From positions 70,131 to 103,757 of the forward strand of contig PS015141.1 of assembly GCA_048213135.1 (NCBI GenBank): a stretch of 33,627 nucleotides of DNA, in the 5' to 3' direction. Below, one piece after another: positions 25,181 through 33,627 of this stretch. A program made the position numbers and the translations under genes. The stretch's first letter is position 1; every line of letters starts with the position of its first letter. The notes beneath the pieces were generated by a model. That model was not told where the DNA came from, did not search any database, and saw nothing but the letters and a program-made list of their open reading frames with translations. The stretch comes from Reclinomonas americana ATCC 50394. Its lineage: Eukaryota; Jakobida; Jakobea; Jakobida.

Positions 25181-25879
25181 TTACTTGCCCACTTGTGCCA
25201 CCACCAGATCCACCACCTCGGAGGGCGACTCGGGGAACTTGAGCTTGCGCGGTGGTCCCTTCTTGACACCACTCCACACCAACGAATCGTTGACTGCAGG
25301 GCGCAGCAACGAAGAGTAAGGCGAACAGCAAAGAACAGTAGCTGCAGAAGGCTGAAGGGAGGCGTACCGGTCACCTCAAAGCTGCCTCGCCTGCAGAGAA
25401 ACGGAGTCAGTCGATGATAATGAATGCATGCATGCACGTGATGATTGCTCTCTCTCACCGCGGCTTGTCAGTGTTCAACGCGACCGTGAGGTCCGGGAAG
25501 CGGTCCTGCAACGCCGCCACGACGGCGTTTGCATGCCGCTTGTACACGGATCAGCTCTTGCTGTGGTAATGCACGTCAGCGCATGACACACTCTACAGAG
25601 GAGAGAGAGAGAGAGATCGCACCAAAACTCGATGGCCACACGCATGCCCGACGCTCCTGCCGTCGACGACGAAGCGGTGGGTGTAGTCGCAGTCGCAGTC
25701 TCCTTCTTGGCGGTGGCGGCCTTGAGGGCGCGCTTGCCTCGCTTGGTGGGCGGAGCTCCCTCGGCCTCTGCCGACTCTGCTTTCACATCCTGCTCCTCCT
25801 CTGCATCCTCTGCCACCTCTTCCTTCTTCACCGCGGGCGCCTCGGAGGCGGCAATCTTCGACGCACTTCGTTTGCGCAT
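25181..25879 (-). CDS. SELENOH: Selenoprotein H (in-frame UGA = selenocysteine)
   Basis: Four exons (25879-25623, 25560-25459, 25390-25368, 25293-25181) close to 164 residues if the UGA at 25553-25551 is read as Sec. The N-terminus is basic and low-complexity (MRKRSASKIAASEAPAVKK, acidic stretch, TKRGKRALKA), like the nuclear/nucleolar AT-hook-like N-terminus of animal SelH. The thioredoxin-like part follows: RVAIEFCKSU with the CxxU redox motif (Cys86, Sec89), SVYKRHANAVVAALQ, then KPRRGSFEVTVNDSLVWSG, and VKKGPPRKLKFPE, which is diagnostic of SelH. Codons after the UGA are clearly coding and conserved to the TAA. It is a redox protein linked to oxidative stress and genome maintenance. An in-frame ATG at 25960 exists but overlaps the end of the upstream gene. 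Only 73 nt separate it from the KAR stop. Confidence 0.92.
25551..25553 (-). other. UGA selenocysteine codon of SelH
   Basis: On the minus strand, TGC AAG AGC TGA TCC GTG TAC gives C-K-S-U-S-V-Y, aligning with C-T-S-U-R-V-Y of animal SelH. The first Cys codon is split across the preceding intron. Confidence 0.92.
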
Positions 25880-25952
25880 GGGAGGAGAAAATGCAAACAC
25901 GAAAACTCCGACCGGAGAGTTCGCTGAAAAAAACCTCCGCCTGCGCTGCTTT

Positions 25953-27384
25953 TTATGCATGCTTCTTGTCCTCTGCGCTGCTGCGCTCCTTTGCCGCCAT
26001 GCCCCCGAGAATCGAAATCGCCAGTCTCTCGCTCAGCCATCTACCGGGTCGTCGTGAGAGAGAGACGCGAGCGATTGCACGATTGCAGCAACAAAACACG
26101 CAACGTCGGCACCAGAGTCAAGGCCATCAATTGCACCTGGTGCGCCCAGTACGGCATGAAGCTGTTGGAGCCTCGGGCGACGCAAGCAATGGCCGAGCGC
26201 GCAAAGGTGCGGGCCGAGCACTCGAAGGTGGTCTCCTTGGTGACGTGCTTGCTACTGAGCGGCGTCACCACGGTCGCCGGCAACACCGAGGCCACTCGGA
26301 CCAGCGGACCGTACGGTCGGCATTCAAGCGACAGGGCACGAGAGAAGAAGTCCACAAACGCCTTGGTGCCGCAGTAGATCGAGAGGTAGGGGCTCGGCAT
26401 GAGACCGACCATCGACGACAGGTTGAGAATGAGCCCGAGCCGGCGTTCGCGCATGCGCGGCAGCACCACGTGCGTCATGCGCAGCAGTGACTGATTATTG
26501 AGGCGCAGCGTGCGGCACGAGGCCTCCACATCCGTATCGGCCACCTCTGTGCACCACCACCACGCACATCAGCACCTCAAGCGAACCAACCAGCCGCGAG
26601 TGCACCACACACCTCGCATGTCGGCCTCGTTGCCGCCGACATTGTTGACCAGCAGCGTCACATCCAACGGCGCCAGGAACTGCTCCACCGCAGCGTAGGT
26701 GCCGTCGAGGTCGGGCGAGCTAAAGTCGACCGACAGCACACGACTCTCCACGCCGTGATCTTGCAAGTGTGGAGGTGAGAAGCGCGCGACAACTCAACGA
26801 AAAAGGTTATACACTGTACTCACCACGTCGAATGTCGGCAGCAATGGCCTCCATCTTGGCGAGCGTGCGGCTGATGATGGCCACGTTGAAGCCGAGAGCG
26901 GCCAGCTCCAGCGCAAACGCCTTGCCCTGTGACAGAGAGAGAGAGAGAGAGACGGGTCATCGCCAACGACATATTCACACTCCACAGGATGCAAGAGTCG
27001 CAACAATGCCGTCGGAGCCACCAGTCACTGCGTGCAACATGAGACACACACACACACACGAGGCATACAGCACAGGAGAGGTGCAAGACTCACCGACCGC
27101 CCACACGCCCTGCAAGAGTGCACACAATGCAATCATCAGTCACACATTTCTCCGCATTCTCTCTCCCTCACACACACACACTCGCGCACTCTGTCTCCTC
27201 TCTCACGCCCACGTGTGTGCACCTTGCGAGGCATCCACGGAGCGAGCGCCTTGCGCAGATTCTCATCCTTCATCGGTCCGAGCACCGAGAAGCGCACCCA
27301 TTGCACAGTGACCCACACCCACTTGGCCACAATCAGCGCGCCCACCACGCCAAACACCCAACACAAGCCGCACGTGACTGACAT
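25953..27384 (-). CDS. Very-long-chain 3-oxoacyl-CoA reductase (HSD17B12/KAR-like SDR)
   Basis: Seven exons (27384-27223, 27109-27094, 27027-27005, 26926-26824, 26759-26613, 26546-26081, 26040-25953) close to 334 aa. An N-terminal hydrophobic segment (LCWVFGVVGALIVAKWVWV) anchors it. The cofactor site is VVTGGSDGIGKA (residues 59-70), split over two tiny exons of 16 and 23 nt. LLVNNVGGN follows. The catalytic serine lies in LNLSSMVG, with Tyr208 and Lys212 in SIYCGTK. The Pro-rich LMPSPYL and FVDFFSRAL match HSD17B12 and yeast Ifa38. It reduces 3-oxoacyl-CoA in ER fatty acid elongation, with elongase, dehydratase and enoyl reductase. The C-terminus ends KKHA, a KKxx ER-retrieval signal. This tail comes only from the last exon; reading through gives an unrelated SLTTTR end. 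Confidence 0.92.
26934..26953 (+). repeat. GA microsatellite in a KAR intron
   Basis: CAGAGAGAGAGAGAGAGAGA reads as CT on the sense strand. It is the polypyrimidine tract before the CACAG acceptor of the exon GKAFALELA. Confidence 0.8.
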
Positions 27385-27440
27385 TCGTGTTGTGATGACA
27401 ACAGAACAGAGAGAGGACTTTACGAGCGCGTAGGACGCAA

Positions 27441-28427
27441 TCACAAACGGTGAATGGTGTGGTGATCGGTGACGGCCGACAAGTCGTCGAGTGAGTCCCA
27501 GATGCGATACAAGAACTGCTCCTGGATCTTGAAGAACCAGGGTGAGAGCAGCACATCGTGGCGATCGGCGTCGCGAATGAAATGCTGCATCTCCTGCTTG
27601 GTAAAGTATCGCGTCTCCTTGATCTCGTTCGGGTTGGCCTCGTGCGACACGTTCTTGCGCACCACCAAGATGTGATCGACTGCATAAAGGAGGGGGGGAG
27701 TGTGTGACTACAAGAAAGGCAGTTGCTTGGTTGGTCGTTCACGCGCGCAACTCTCGTGCTCGCCCCACACGCCATCCGACGGCGCCATGTAATGCAACCG
27801 CGTAATGTACGTCATGTCGTCGGTGCTCACATCGGTGATGTTGAGCTCCTGCTCCAGCTTGCGCACTGCTGCTCTCTTCACGCCCATGTTCTGCGGCAGC
27901 TCGCTGTCCATCTCCTCCGGGTAGAACAGCGGGTGTGAGCAGCACGTGTTGGTCCAGTAGCCGGGGAAGGTGATCTTGGAGTCGGCGCGCTGGTGCATCA
28001 GCAGCCGGTTGTGCGAGTCGAAGATGAACACGGAGAAGGCGCGATGCAGCATGCCCTGGCTGATGTTGCTCATCAAGTGGCCTGCCCAGCATTCAGCACA
28101 TGGTGCATGCAACATGCAGAATGGAATCGATGCACGCACGCAACAGGTCTGCTTGGTCGCACTGCCAATGGGATTGTCGTCGATATCGACCAGAATGCAC
28201 TCCTCCTTCATCAGTGCCACCTGCACGGCATCAAAGCCCTCCAGCTCCGGGTCGACGGGCTCCAGCGGTCCTTCGGTCAGCGCGCTCATGCTCTTCCTGC
28301 GTGCTCCTAATGGCGATGCGACGCTTGTCAGAGTGCGTCTCCACAGGCCACCATTACTACTACTGATGGCGAGAGGAGAGCGAGTGCGAGCGAGGAGAGA
28401 GAGGAGGCTGCGCGACATGTGCGCCAT
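27441..28427 (-). CDS. IDI1: Isopentenyl-diphosphate delta-isomerase, type I
   Basis: Three exons (28427-28145, 28081-27752, 27679-27441) close to 283 aa. Type I IDI motifs are clear: ISQGMLHRAFSVFIFD, the active-site Cys in YWTNTCCSHPLF, a Nudix-like GVKRAAVRKLEQEL, metal-ligand and catalytic glutamates in WGEHEIDHILVV, and SPWFFKI near the C-terminus. It interconverts isopentenyl and dimethylallyl diphosphate using divalent metal, and so feeds sterol, dolichol and ubiquinone side-chain synthesis. About 45 N-terminal residues (RSLLSLLARTRSPLAISSS, RRTLTSVA) are Arg/Ser-rich with no acidic residues, suggesting an organelle presequence. A second ATG at the MSALTEGPLEP segment would give a cytosolic form. 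Part of the N-terminal region could instead be an intron. Confidence 0.93.
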
Positions 28428-28694
28428 GAGAATGAGAAGTTTTTTTGCGAAAAAAATGAGAATTTTCGAAAAACGACGCGACCTTCTCCGCCTCTCCTCC
28501 TTTCCCCAGACAGGGACGACAGCGAAAGAAGAGGCGTGGAGGGATCACTGGATGCTCACTGAGTGTGTGCGAGCGCGCACCTTTTTTCGCACAAATCGAT
28601 TCGATTTCCACTGGATGGCCGACGGACAGATCNNNNNNNNNNNNNNNNNNNNTTCTTACTTCATCACAGCACCGATCGAGTGCAGACACCAAAC
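28428..28694. promoter_or_regulatory. Divergent intergenic region between IDI and Ub-S27a, with gap
   Basis: These 267 bases separate two divergent ATGs and include a 20-N gap. A/T-rich TTTTTTGCGAAAAAAATG and TTTTCGAAAAACG lie within 60 nt of the IDI start, unusual in this GC-rich window and possibly promoter sequence. The TTCGAA palindrome there is noted only. No coding exon is seen. Confidence 0.4.
28633..28652. other. Assembly gap (20 N)
   Basis: Run of N in the IDI / Ub-S27a intergenic region. Confidence 1.
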
Positions 28695-29758
28695 ATGCAA
28701 ATCTTCTTGAACACTCTCAAGGGTTCGTGAGTGCGCCGCATTGGCGAAGAGAGGGGACACGAGGGAGAGGATGAACAGAGCGCAGCGGGTCTCGTGTGTT
28801 TCTGTGTCCATGTGTGCCATGTGCATGTCACATGGACGCCGTGTGCCAGCCTCTCTCCTCCTCTCTTCCTCTCCTCTCGTGCTGTTTGGAGGGCGTCGTT
28901 GCTGACTGAGGGAATGCTATTGTTATTTGCTCACAGGGTCCACCATCACCCTCGATGTGGAGCTCACCACCACGGTGGCGGAGGTGAAGGCGATGGCCTT
29001 CGAGAAGGACGGTGAGCACACACACACACACTCTCTCTCACGCACACACGCACAGGAGCAGGAGTAGGGCGGTAGCAGAAGGATGTTGTGACGTGGTGGA
29101 AAGATGTTGACGAGAGTGAGAGTGATTGGTGGCAGTGGCGGTCGTGTTTGTGTTTNNNNNNNNNNNNNNNNNNNNNNNNNNNNNNNNNNNNNNNNNNNNN
29201 NNNNNNNGAGAGCGCGCTGTGTAACAAGTGTGCACGCTGTCATGCTTTTGTAGTAGTAGTGGCTAAGAGGAGGCAGTTGTGGTCAATGGTGGTGCGTGCG
29301 TGCGTGTGTGTGTGTCTTACGCGGCCATGCGCATCTTTGTTGTCACAGGCTGCCCCGCTCCTCGCCTGATCTTTGCCGGTCACTGCATGGACGACTGCGC
29401 ATCACTGGCGGCGTCGGGTGTGACCCGCGATGCCCTGCTGCACGCGACTGCCGACCTGCGCGGCGGTGCCAAGAAGCGCAAGAAGAAGGTGTACACCAAG
29501 CCCAAGAAGGTGCCGCACAAGCACAAGTCGGTGCGCCTGCAGGTGCTCAAGTACTACAACGTGAACCGCGATGGCGAGCTGCAGAAGATCCACAAGGAGT
29601 GCCCTCATGAGGAGTGCGGTGAGTCGACGACGACGACGAATGGTGATGGTGATTCGTTGATGCTGATTGTGTGTTTGGTAGGCCCGGGCATCTTCTTCGC
29701 GAAGCACGCCAACCGCCTCTACTGCGGCAAGTGCCACATGACTGCCGACAACGCGTAA
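28695..29758 (+). CDS. RPS27A: Divergent ubiquitin-like domain fused to 40S ribosomal protein S27a (eS31)
   Basis: Four exons (28695-28722, 28937-29011, 29349-29618, 29682-29758) close to 149 aa. Residues 75-149 are a normal eS31: AKKRKKKVYTKPKKVPHKHK, then KYYNVNRDGELQKIHKECP and GIFFAKHANRLYCGKCHMT, with the four-Cys zinc finger. Residues 1-74 keep the ubiquitin frame (MQIFLNTLKGSTITLDVE, RLIFAGHCMDD, LRGG) but are strongly changed, with two residues missing between the helix and RLIFAG. Counting from Met1, Lys6, 11, 29, 48 and 63 of ubiquitin are replaced; Lys27 and 33, Ile44 and the Gly-Gly at the cleavage point remain. Normally the precursor is cut after Gly-Gly, releasing eS31 for 40S assembly. 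An N gap lies in intron 2, so a missed exon cannot be fully excluded, although the model closes in frame. Confidence 0.92.
29156..29207. other. Assembly gap (52 N)
   Basis: Run of N inside intron 2 (29012-29348) of the ubiquitin-S27a fusion gene. Confidence 1.
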
Positions 29759-29972
29759 CCAGTTCGTGCCAGCGATCGAATTAGCGTGTTGTTTGAGTGC
29801 GTCGTTTGGTGTACTGCGTTTGGTCTCTTGGTCATGCATGGTGTGTCGGGTGGCGCTTGTCAAGTGAGTGGGTTGATACATTATGCGTTACACTTGTCCA
29901 CCCCCGTGCACTGCGTGTGAAGAGGCGGGAGGGGAAGGGGTAAAAGAATGCGATGGTTGGGTGACTGACGGA

Positions 29973-32900
29973 TCACGTGCGAAGTTGGGCACCCGGTGAC
30001 GCGGGCGTCACTACTTGTCGTGCCTTGCCCGCCGAACCGTACTTGAGTGCCGAAAACGCTCCCTGAGAGCGCTTCAAGCGTGCAAAGGGCGACCCTCCAT
30101 TGCTGGCGTCGCTCTCGGCCGCTGCCGCTCGCTCCCGGGCCTCCTGTTCTTGCAGTCGAGTGGCCTCGAGAGCCACGAGCATGGCCGCATGTCGCTGTTT
30201 TCACACACACACGCGCGTCGGCACAGCAGAGAAAGAGGTGGAGAAGATACAACAAGCACACTGAAGAAAAATCACCATTTCCTTGGTCTCCGGATCGGCG
30301 TCGGTGGGATCGGTCGAGTCGAGCGAATCCTCCGACACTGTCGAAGCTCGCGAGGGTGCAGTGGGAAGCGGCTGCGGCGTGCGGCCAAGAGAGCACTCCT
30401 TGGCACACGCCAGTTCATTGTACAGCGCCGCCACGGCGTGGTCCATGGTTTGCATCTGCCAAACACATGAGCCAGTTTCGCCCAAGAATGCTGATCAAAT
30501 AAACAAACAAACCTTGCAAGTGAGGAACTCGTGCAGGTGCACCATGTCGTTCAGTTCCTCCTCGCTGGCCTCGTCAGTCGGGATCTGCAACAGCTTCTGG
30601 AACGAGTGCAGTTCGCTCGTCGTGTCGTGCAGTGTTCTCGACAAGACGGCGCGGAAAATCTGTCACGACAGCGTCAGCCACTCGCCCGACCTGCGCAGCC
30701 GCTGCATTCGCCACACTGACTCACCTTGGCCTGCGTGAGATGCTTAAACGCCATGGCCACGTCAAACTCGGCATCAAACTGCTTCATCGACGCCGCGACT
30801 TGCAACGGTGCCGCGGCAGCCTCGGACGATACAATGCCAACCGCCGCTCGAATGGAGGCGCGCTGCAACTCCTTGCGCAACACCGTGTTCTCTGCTGACG
30901 CTTGTGCCAACTATAAAAAAACACACTGAGTCAGTCAATAATTGCATCACAAAGGGAAGTCGCTGCATCTCGTCACGCAACTTGGTGCTGCGTAAACTCG
31001 AGTTCCACATTGAGAATGTGCTTGTCGGCCTCCAGCATGTTCAGGCGCAACTTGAGCTCACGAGTGAGGTCGGCCAGTCGTCGTGAATCATCGTCATCCT
31101 CGTCGCCACTCTCTGCACTTTGGTTGCCAGCCGCCGCGGCAGGGCTGTCGCCACTGGCCGTCGTCGACTCCTCCGCAGCCAGGGCACTGGTGGCCTCGTT
31201 GCCGGGGGCCGGTGGGGGAGACGACTGCAATGCTCCAGCCGCAGCGGCAGCAGCAGCAGTGGCGATTCGAGTGCGTGGCGTCAGTAGTATGGGCGACCAC
31301 TTGTTCTCCATCTGTCTTCTGTACTCAAGCTCGATCAGATCGTCAGGACTCGGCTCCGTTTGCTCACCTGCGGGTGGCGTCAGTCAGCGCCGTCTTCACA
31401 CAACTCACAACCAACCACACGGCACTGTGCACGCACGTTTCAGTTGCTGCACGACATCAGTCATGTGTTTCAGCTCGTCGCGCAGCTCCGACTGTGCACG
31501 ATCGGTGCTCGCTCGGTGCTGCTCGAAAGCCGATCCCGCAGCACTCATGGCCTCGGATCTGCAAACAGTCCCACAGTCATCATGGCTGTCATTGGGTAGC
31601 AGATCCTCTCCCCTCCCTCACCTTGCCGGCGATCCACTGACTGTGGTGTGCATCAGCAACACGTCGGCACGCAAGCGCTTCGTCTCCTCCCGCAGTTGAT
31701 CGATTTCGCCGTTCTTCAGCTGCAGGATCTTGATCCACTCTGAACAACACACCTCACATAAGTGCACAGACCCTCACACAGTCGCGGCGGCGGCGAGGCA
31801 ATGCGCACAGACCAGCAGTGAACGGATCAGCGTGCATCGCGTCCGACACATCGGCATCACCTAATCTCTCAACCGCAGACGGAGCGACCTTGGGCGGCGC
31901 ACTGGTCAACGAGTGCATCTCCTTTAGCTGCATCTCCAGCGACATGACCTGCGGAGCGAGGTAACTCCTTTGAGCATCACCACGAAAAGAAGAATTGAGA
32001 CACTGCTGCAAACCTTGCGCTCCAGCGACATGGTCTTCGTGTCGTGCTCCAGCTTCATCTGATCGCGGGCAATTTCGGCGTCGGCCAATTGCTGTGCCAA
32101 GTGCCGCGACTCCTCGCGTGCGTACTCCAGCTGCGAGGATGCGTGCAGAGTCAGATAGTATGTCAATCAGCCTGGCACACAGGCGCATCGCACCTGCAAG
32201 TTTGCCTGCTCCAGCTTTCGGGTGACCTTCCACTTGGCCACCTCCAGCAAACTCGCCTCATCCCTCCACCTCTTCTCGTTCTCCTCGTGCTCCCGACGCA
32301 GCTGTTGGTGATCACTCACCCCGTGAGCAGAAAGATTGCCGACTTTATCACTCTGCCTCTATTGCCTCCCACTCTCTTTCCTTATCTCTCACCCTCCTGC
32401 TCTTGTCTCACACCTTCCCATGTTGCCTCTCACTCTCCTTCTCCTGTTTCTCATTCTCCCTCCCTTGCCTCTCACTCTCCTCCTCTTGTTTCTCACTGTC
32501 CTTCCTTATCTCTCACACCCGTTTTTGCTCACCTGCTGCTGCTTCAGAAACAGCTTGGCCACCTCGCCCTTCCATCGCAGCAAGTGACCCTCAGCTTCCG
32601 CGTACTTTTCCTGCAGCTCTGCGACCTCCTCGCGCAGCTGGATCACCCACCATCCGCACAATGTGAGACCACACAACCAGTTTCACCATCACAATACCAC
32701 GACGCACGTTCTCCGCATCCATTGCCGCCTCGGCCGACTGCAACACCGAGGCACGAATGCGCTCCGCCTCCGCCTGCTCCAGCTGCCGAACGCGAAACTC
32801 CTTGGCCTTGACCTGCATGCACCCCACATCGTCAGTGAGCCGAAACCACACACTCCCTCCCTCTCTCCACACACATGCCACTCACCTCCTGCTTCAGCTC

Positions 32901-33580
32901 CTCCACCTCCACGCGCAGCCTCTCATTCTGCACCTGCGCGTCGGCCGCCAGCTGATGATTGGACTGCTGCATCTCCAGCAGCCGCTCCCGCAACGTGACA
33001 ATCTCTCGCTCCTTCACCATCAGCACCTCCTCGTTCTCCAAGTTCTTGGCACGCGATCGCGCCGACGGCAAGTCACTGGCATTCGACCGTGGCGACACAC
33101 CCTGCTCTCCGCCCACCTCCAGCGCGCCTCCGCTGCTATCCTCGGGCGGACGCAACAGCTGTGCATCACTCTGCGGCAGTGCCAGTGTCGGTACTGTTAC
33201 CTCGGCTTCTGTCTCTGCCTCTGCGACTGCCGCTGCCACTGCTGCTGCGTGCTCCTCGCTCATCTGAGCCGCCGCAGACGGAGTCAGCGTGGACGTCGGC
33301 GAACGACCTCCCCGGCCTGTATTCTCACACACGCGCGCACATGAGAGAGAGAGAGAGAATGAGCATGCTGAGCGCGAGGACACCAACCTGCGCGAGAGGC
33401 CTTGGGGAGTCGCGACCCCACCGGGCCGCCTCCGAGTCCACCCGGCCCGCCTACTGCGCCGAGTGCAGCCGCGCTCACCAGAGAAGGAGACCGTTCGCGC
33501 CCTCCTCCTCCTCCTCCTGCACCACCACTGCGTCCTCCGCTGCCAGCCGCATGCGGCGAGTCACTGAGCTCCTCTTGCAT
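29973..33580 (-). CDS. Long coiled-coil protein, about 15 exons, function unknown
   Basis: ATG 33580 starts a Gly/Ser-rich N-terminus (HAAGSGGRSGGAGGGGGG). Exon 33580-33388 joins 33316-32886, whose end and the following exons give long heptad stretches: MVKEREIVTLRERLLEMQQ, AKEFRVRQLEQAEAERIRA, LREEVAELQEKYAEAEGHLL, RREHEENEKRWRDEASLL, and ESRHLAQQLADAEIARDQM. Later come EWIKILQLKNGEIDQLREET, PDDLIELEYRRQMENKWSP, an Ala/Pro/Asp-rich linker, ELKLRLNMLEADKHILNVE, and a C-terminal helical region (MKQFDAEFDVAMAFKHLTQ, EASEEELNDMVHLHEFLTCK). It ends SPGAQLRT. Length is about 850 aa by estimate. The frame stays open upstream of the ATG to the window edge, so the true 5' end may lie outside. It looks like a golgin, tether or centrosomal-type scaffold, but I recognise no diagnostic domain. 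Confidence 0.75.
32305..32531 (+). repeat. CT-rich degenerate minisatellite in a coiled-coil gene intron
   Basis: Repeats of a 20-25-base unit built on CTCTCACTCTCCTTCTCCTG and variants (GTTTCTCATTCTCCCTCCC, CTCTCACTCTCCTCCTC) fill the intron between the LEVAKWK exon and the AKLFLKQQQ exon. On the sense strand it is purine-rich (GGAGAGTGAGA). Confidence 0.7.
33342..33358 (+). repeat. Short GA run in an intron
   Basis: ATGAGAGAGAGAGAGAA, read as CT on the sense strand, within the first intron of the long coiled-coil gene (33387-33317). Confidence 0.7.
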
Positions 33581-33627
33581 GCCTGCTTGTTGATGATGGA
33601 ATACAAGGGGTGTATGAGAGTCGCTCG

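Noticed and set aside
25551-25553. In-frame TGA in the SelH-like gene as a pseudogene mutation
   Set aside because: The TGA falls exactly at the Sec position of CxxU, and the sequence after it is fully conserved and in frame to the end, so recoding is far more likely.

Overview
This is a nuclear genome segment from a unicellular eukaryote (a protist): GC-rich, gene-dense, and rich in short spliceosomal introns (mostly 50-120 nt, GT-AG, often with CA/GT or CT/GA runs). Genes lie on both strands and many coding ends are only 30-250 nt apart. Two N runs (28633-28652, 29156-29207) are assembly gaps. I cannot name the species. A selenoprotein H, a UBP-zinc-finger/sirtuin fusion (an arrangement I recall from Dictyostelium) and a huge Pmp-like beta-helix receptor fit a free-living amoebozoan, apusomonad or choanoflagellate-like protist. 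That placement is inference.

Layout. 1-512 (+): 3' end of an unidentified gene. 587-13039 (-): one giant gene of about 60 exons encoding a secreted/membrane protein of about 2,750 aa, with a signal anchor, dozens of right-handed beta-helix repeats, a Cys-rich ephrin-receptor-like region and 7-8 membrane segments. 13173-15448 (-): coiled-coil protein. 15479-17899 (+): protein with an AMPK-beta-like glycogen-binding domain. 18329-19019 (-): ribosomal protein S21e. 19471-20390 (+): ribosomal protein L11 (uL5). 20614-22298 (+): COQ6-type ubiquinone monooxygenase. 22478-24905 (+): UBP-type zinc finger fused to a Sir2 deacetylase. 25181-25879 (-): selenoprotein H with an in-frame UGA. 25953-27384 (-): ER 3-ketoacyl-CoA reductase. 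27441-28427 (-): isopentenyl-diphosphate isomerase. 28695-29758 (+): ribosomal protein S27a fused to a very divergent ubiquitin. 29973-33580 (-): long coiled-coil protein.

Most genes are housekeeping (translation, ubiquinone, isoprenoid and very-long-chain fatty acid synthesis, redox, protein deacetylation), with no sign of an operon-like pathway. IDI, KAR and SelH sit head-to-tail with only 56 and 73 nt between coding ends. The gene models of CBM48, S21, L11, COQ6, Sir2, SelH, KAR, IDI and Ub-S27a were built exon by exon and each closes in frame. The most interesting items are the degenerate ubiquitin on S27a, the ZnF-UBP/Sir2 fusion with a 12-nt micro-exon, selenoprotein H with a candidate SECIS, and the giant beta-helix receptor whose introns fall at the repeat motif.
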